Below, piece after piece: positions 45,701 through 46,565 of a stretch of DNA of 46,565 nucleotides. A program made the position numbers and the translations under genes. Position 1 is the stretch's first letter, and each line of letters begins with the position of its first letter. The notes beneath the pieces are model-generated. The model was not told the DNA's origin. It did not search any database and was given only the letters and a program-made list of their open reading frames with translations. Origin of the DNA: Candidatus Thorarchaeota archaeon (GTDB lineage: Archaea > Asgardarchaeota > Thorarchaeia > Thorarchaeales > Thorarchaeaceae); assembly GCA_019057475.1 (NCBI GenBank), contig DXJO01000054.1:1-46565 (forward strand), written 5' to 3'.

Positions 45701-46565
45701 CAGATCTCTATCAACATCTGTGTAGTTCAGTGTGATCTGAACATCGGTCTCGAAAGGCGTTGTCACTTGAGGATAGTTTGGTGACGACAGGAAGCTCCTA
45801 GCAGGCCTGAAGGTGAACGATATCACAAGCACTGCACTTGCATGACTCTGATTGTTCGGGTCAACGTGGACGGTGATTGTGTAGTCCCCACCTCCGAAGT
45901 TGGACCAAGCTATCGTGAGCTTGTACATTCCGACTGATTGGTCTGTAGTGTCAATGGAGATGCTATACGGATCAACTGAAAACTCATCTTGTGTCAGGCT
46001 TTTGACTGGAAATCCATAGCTTGTGCCAGGTTCACTCACATTTACTCGAAGGACAATCACGAAGTCGTCACCTGACGGGAATATCAGGTCTGTGGGTTCA
46101 TGGTAAAGGTTGGTCCACAGACTTCGAGTAATCACTTGAAAGTTGTGCATTGCTAATTCGTAGTACTTGTTTGACTCAATACAGGTGGCTGTCAAGTTGA
46201 TGCTGGTCGTGCCTACGCTCCAGCTTTTAGTGTCTAAGATTAGGCTATACGTCCCGAAGTCCTGTACAGGATAACCGGATGGAGTAAAAGCCAGATTCGA
46301 TACATTGCCAATGGGGACTTGTGAATCAGTGTCTAGATCCCAGAACACCACAGTGAGTGGCGTATCGTTGCCGTAAGGCACCAAGAGGTTCGCCGATATG
46401 GTCACAGAAGTGAAGTGTGCGCGGATCGTGATGCTGAAGGAGTTGGAGGCGGAGTCGTAGTACTTGTTGGTGTCGACACAGGTGACTGTCAGATCAACAG
46501 TGACAACTGCCACATCCCAAGTACTAGTCGCCAGCGTGGGATTGTAGATTGTGAAGGTCTGCGTG
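39782..46565 (-). CDS. giant surface protein 2, paralogue (N-terminus outside window)
   Basis: At least 2,261 residues; the frame is open to the right edge of the window, so the start and any N-terminal domains are missing. It is made of the same beta-sandwich repeats (for example SYGENATFSFSYDDVTG, PYMNNVTFLLNWTD, QYLDNVTFAFAYTD), one membrane helix (TVFMFGTPSLFIIVLLAIAY) and a tail of about 245 residues. The tail's last 49 residues are 43/49 identical to those of giant protein 1. The repeats line up one-to-one with giant protein 1 over most of the length, including HEPTDLIFPSGDDFVI in both. Relative to protein 1 it lacks about 196 residues, or two repeats, in the membrane-proximal half. Same likely role; the conserved tail against the divergent outside suggests a shared intracellular partner. 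Confidence 0.86.
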   Translation of the reverse strand, partial: TQTFTIYNPTLATSTWDVAVVTVDLTVTCVDTNKYYDSASNSFSITIRAHFTSVTISANLLVPYGNDTPLTVVFWDLDTDSQVPIGNVSNLAFTPSGYPVQDFGTYSLILDTKSWSVGTTSINLTATCIESNKYYELAMHNFQVITRSLWTNLYHEPTDLIFPSGDDFVIVLRVNVSEPGTSYGFPVKSLTQDEFSVDPYSISIDTTDQSVGMYKLTIAWSNFGGGDYTITVHVDPNNQSHASAVLVISFTFRPARSFLSSPNYPQVTTPFETDVQITLNYTDVDRDLGIDGATIGNESINIYTVVDVGDGTYTLWIDVTGLSEGPHEFNLTANKGGYELKYLTFTVLIRVAYTYAIPTVGVLDIPVGNDPQFYVEYWDIDHDVPVEGANWVSDWDHALTVVYIGGEQRYQVTLPTLDTDALRQNYVVNITFYKGNYQNGTFTISITIRMHNTDFRLVSAVEPTSYIGVINISVYYGDLDNPEGIMSHYAEFRVKNATNDVAFTPYNDTALGSGFYILRISASQFPQGMQTFTVYVNWTAPVYTYQNRTLVATVNIIGVESSLTLLVASEPTPYLGNMSYIFFYSDVTGGLGIDNLTNHVHIYVSFQGESVDPSQITITDYSATQPGNYSIEFNTTVFGHTGLIYMNVYINWSKGVAPFYANRTDVISVRVLTRDTLVSIVPPTPTSYGENATFSFSYDDVTGSSSVSIEDDLALSISISLAEHALNYNSTTRLFTVSFDTSQFGVSLGQKPFTLDVKWAGAPFYTNRTGHTITVTVIARLTVLDYQSPAHTPYMNNVTFLLNWTDVTTALITGITGATVTLYDEGTPIPGMYYTWTWIQDGEYSVEFNTTYYTTPGIFDLEARLTVPESYILDISTERSFNVRYRVTLLSSEPTDKQPYNLSLQFVLNFQDLLTLEAIGNGSSHVTLELLNDSSWFYSIEWKPAFQNYEFIVETYNHPELVINTEYTFWLRMRYADLSPFYGPDDTYVTFELRQRTSSLDLEEPPDSTPYLDYAVFQVFYRDVASSVGIVIGIDDISLQKGVTPLVEGTDYLITNDGSGYYTISVNTTALDGLGITEVDVFATWIGGWPYHEAADMTVSIRVTKRETNVEITVPSLFTQYLDNVTFAFAYTDLLRGTAITSITASNIELWADGVLLLDTDFIMNQVGSAFFVSVNSTILSPNLVSNYNLTVKVDWNDATPPFYFDDTTIVKVKTITRLIAYSIDVVQDARLGENITFSFTLSDADSGALVVGALIGFDGQTVSLTRDVDFWIVEGLGSDLGKYTIHVDSLALFNIDRYRFDLDVSWNPSTQPFYANMTTIVLTASVREIETELILFEDQVSVLWTELANISVDYRNFFMGNLTPGATVTWDWPGVDQGSFTEVGSTGTYVVSINTALDDIGTKILIIEAQKTRFETAIIYVTIIVRSLPSAMIGINPSAAVISLDRGDAVDLIMYLEDVVNSAPISNLYVTTEVWAELEGQFFYLSYNGTLGYYTTTIPAGNATLLEVGSYDVRLAAVLLNYEPAAHSFKIMLEQSKTQLLLTGDTTEDMSRDFTEVVEFRVNLVLPDIGNTLFYNATVSWLISELGTNGNFTNMGNGTYFVVFNTTDIGFGIWPISFRARPWVNASDYASSATQITLNIKRIATTVEREASELDLVWGWNGNITFHFNGTFGLIPAATGAYTVGPYRDNAMDLGNGTYLVPFDTRALNPGASYILNIIFTKENYQEGPSSVRINVLYIPTELVLSIPDIYIDPLVTTQYVVPYGETLGIALFYNDTDSSEGYVGGLENANLTLNVISGPSIPIAKLFTIEELGGGYYRYLFDTTDISLLFVGSQPGPKDDHYTLILRLALANRTTALQEIRITIIPLPTRIEIVSVDTSLEYGQAGQMVVKFIDEWPGHAEGTLVTGANFTIDETTVLELLEILDTYEDPTRPGYYVIEYRGASILFGEDIGVSSVDITLSLPNVDDGELDAPLRVTVNPTETARTLNTVFMFGTPSLFIIVLLAIAYVKIWSVPKRLRQINSQVKSLSKGKIPKPIDEVKSRQEMIADLFNNTFQELELTRTAYQMPAESVEVDIPEMGELMIQLSILTRLTPTELDEFKDDVSKMRMSEQAAFVKEVIHQESIRVARRENKTPEEVVEEIAEEAKKRLAGEEAVDVPGIDLGIALDEPVILTPEDEKTEDVIAAITQEAEEAFIPEAEGMPPSSDRLSDYEIKELRKHLEQRGVPPHEIDTILEQAKSLPRDLVEELVKSLGGEEE

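Noticed and set aside
29469-46565. CRISPR or short DNA repeat array within the giant genes
   Set aside because: Repetition is at the protein-domain level (about 330 bases, diverged), not short identical repeats with spacers.

Overview
The window looks like a chromosomal segment from an archaeon. It carries a Rio1 protein kinase, a replication factor C-type clamp-loader subunit, an Orc1/Cdc6-like protein, a RadA-family paralogue, a DUF2240-like protein and an XPB-type helicase. Many genes have a TATA-like box 22-40 bases before the start codon, and several appear to give leaderless or near-leaderless transcripts. The moderate base composition, the eukaryote-like information-processing genes and the giant repeat-built surface proteins fit an Asgard (Thorarchaeota-like) lineage. 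That placement is inference; no rRNA or marker gene here settles it.

Layout. (1) 1-3240 is gene-poor, with short or broken reading frames on both strands. (2) 3245-5948 holds a coupled pair of hypothetical genes separated by a frame change at a GT tract, a terminator hairpin, and convergent rio1 with a tiny upstream frame. (3) 6246-7658 is an MFS transporter. (4) 7848-14921 is an information-processing block of alternating strand: an XPB helicase with its N-terminal domain, an aminoglycoside-phosphotransferase-like kinase, a DUF2240-like protein, a divergent RFC small subunit, a second protein carrying an XPB-NTD-like domain, and a MetE/UROD-like barrel protein. (5) 15001-19364 holds membrane proteins, including three tandem paralogues of one unrecognised 4-TM family. 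(6) 19429-26431 is metabolic and secreted: a SagB-type nitroreductase, malic enzyme, a membrane-anchored M28-like protein with calcium-binding TSP3 repeats, and a GlcF/GlcD-like Fe-S plus flavin pair. (7) 26507-29355 holds an Orc1/Cdc6-like protein with a damaged P-loop, a glycine-cleavage-H-like protein, a small zinc ribbon and a RadA-like protein with a lost P-loop.

(8) 29380-46565 holds two giant tandem surface proteins (about 3,367 residues, and more than 2,260 residues with its N-terminus beyond the window). Each is an array of about 110-residue beta-sandwich repeats, one membrane segment and a roughly 240-residue cytoplasmic tail. The last 49 residues of the two tails are 43/49 identical. 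Immediately downstream of the first giant gene lies the broken C-terminal end of a third copy, interrupted by a stop codon.

The points most worth pursuing are the giant surface-protein array with its conserved cytoplasmic tail and third-copy scar, the XPB plus XPB-NTD-like partner, the cluster of nucleotide-binding proteins with lost Walker lysines, and the three-gene membrane family. Everything here is read from the sequence by eye. Family assignments rest on recognised motifs, not on a search.
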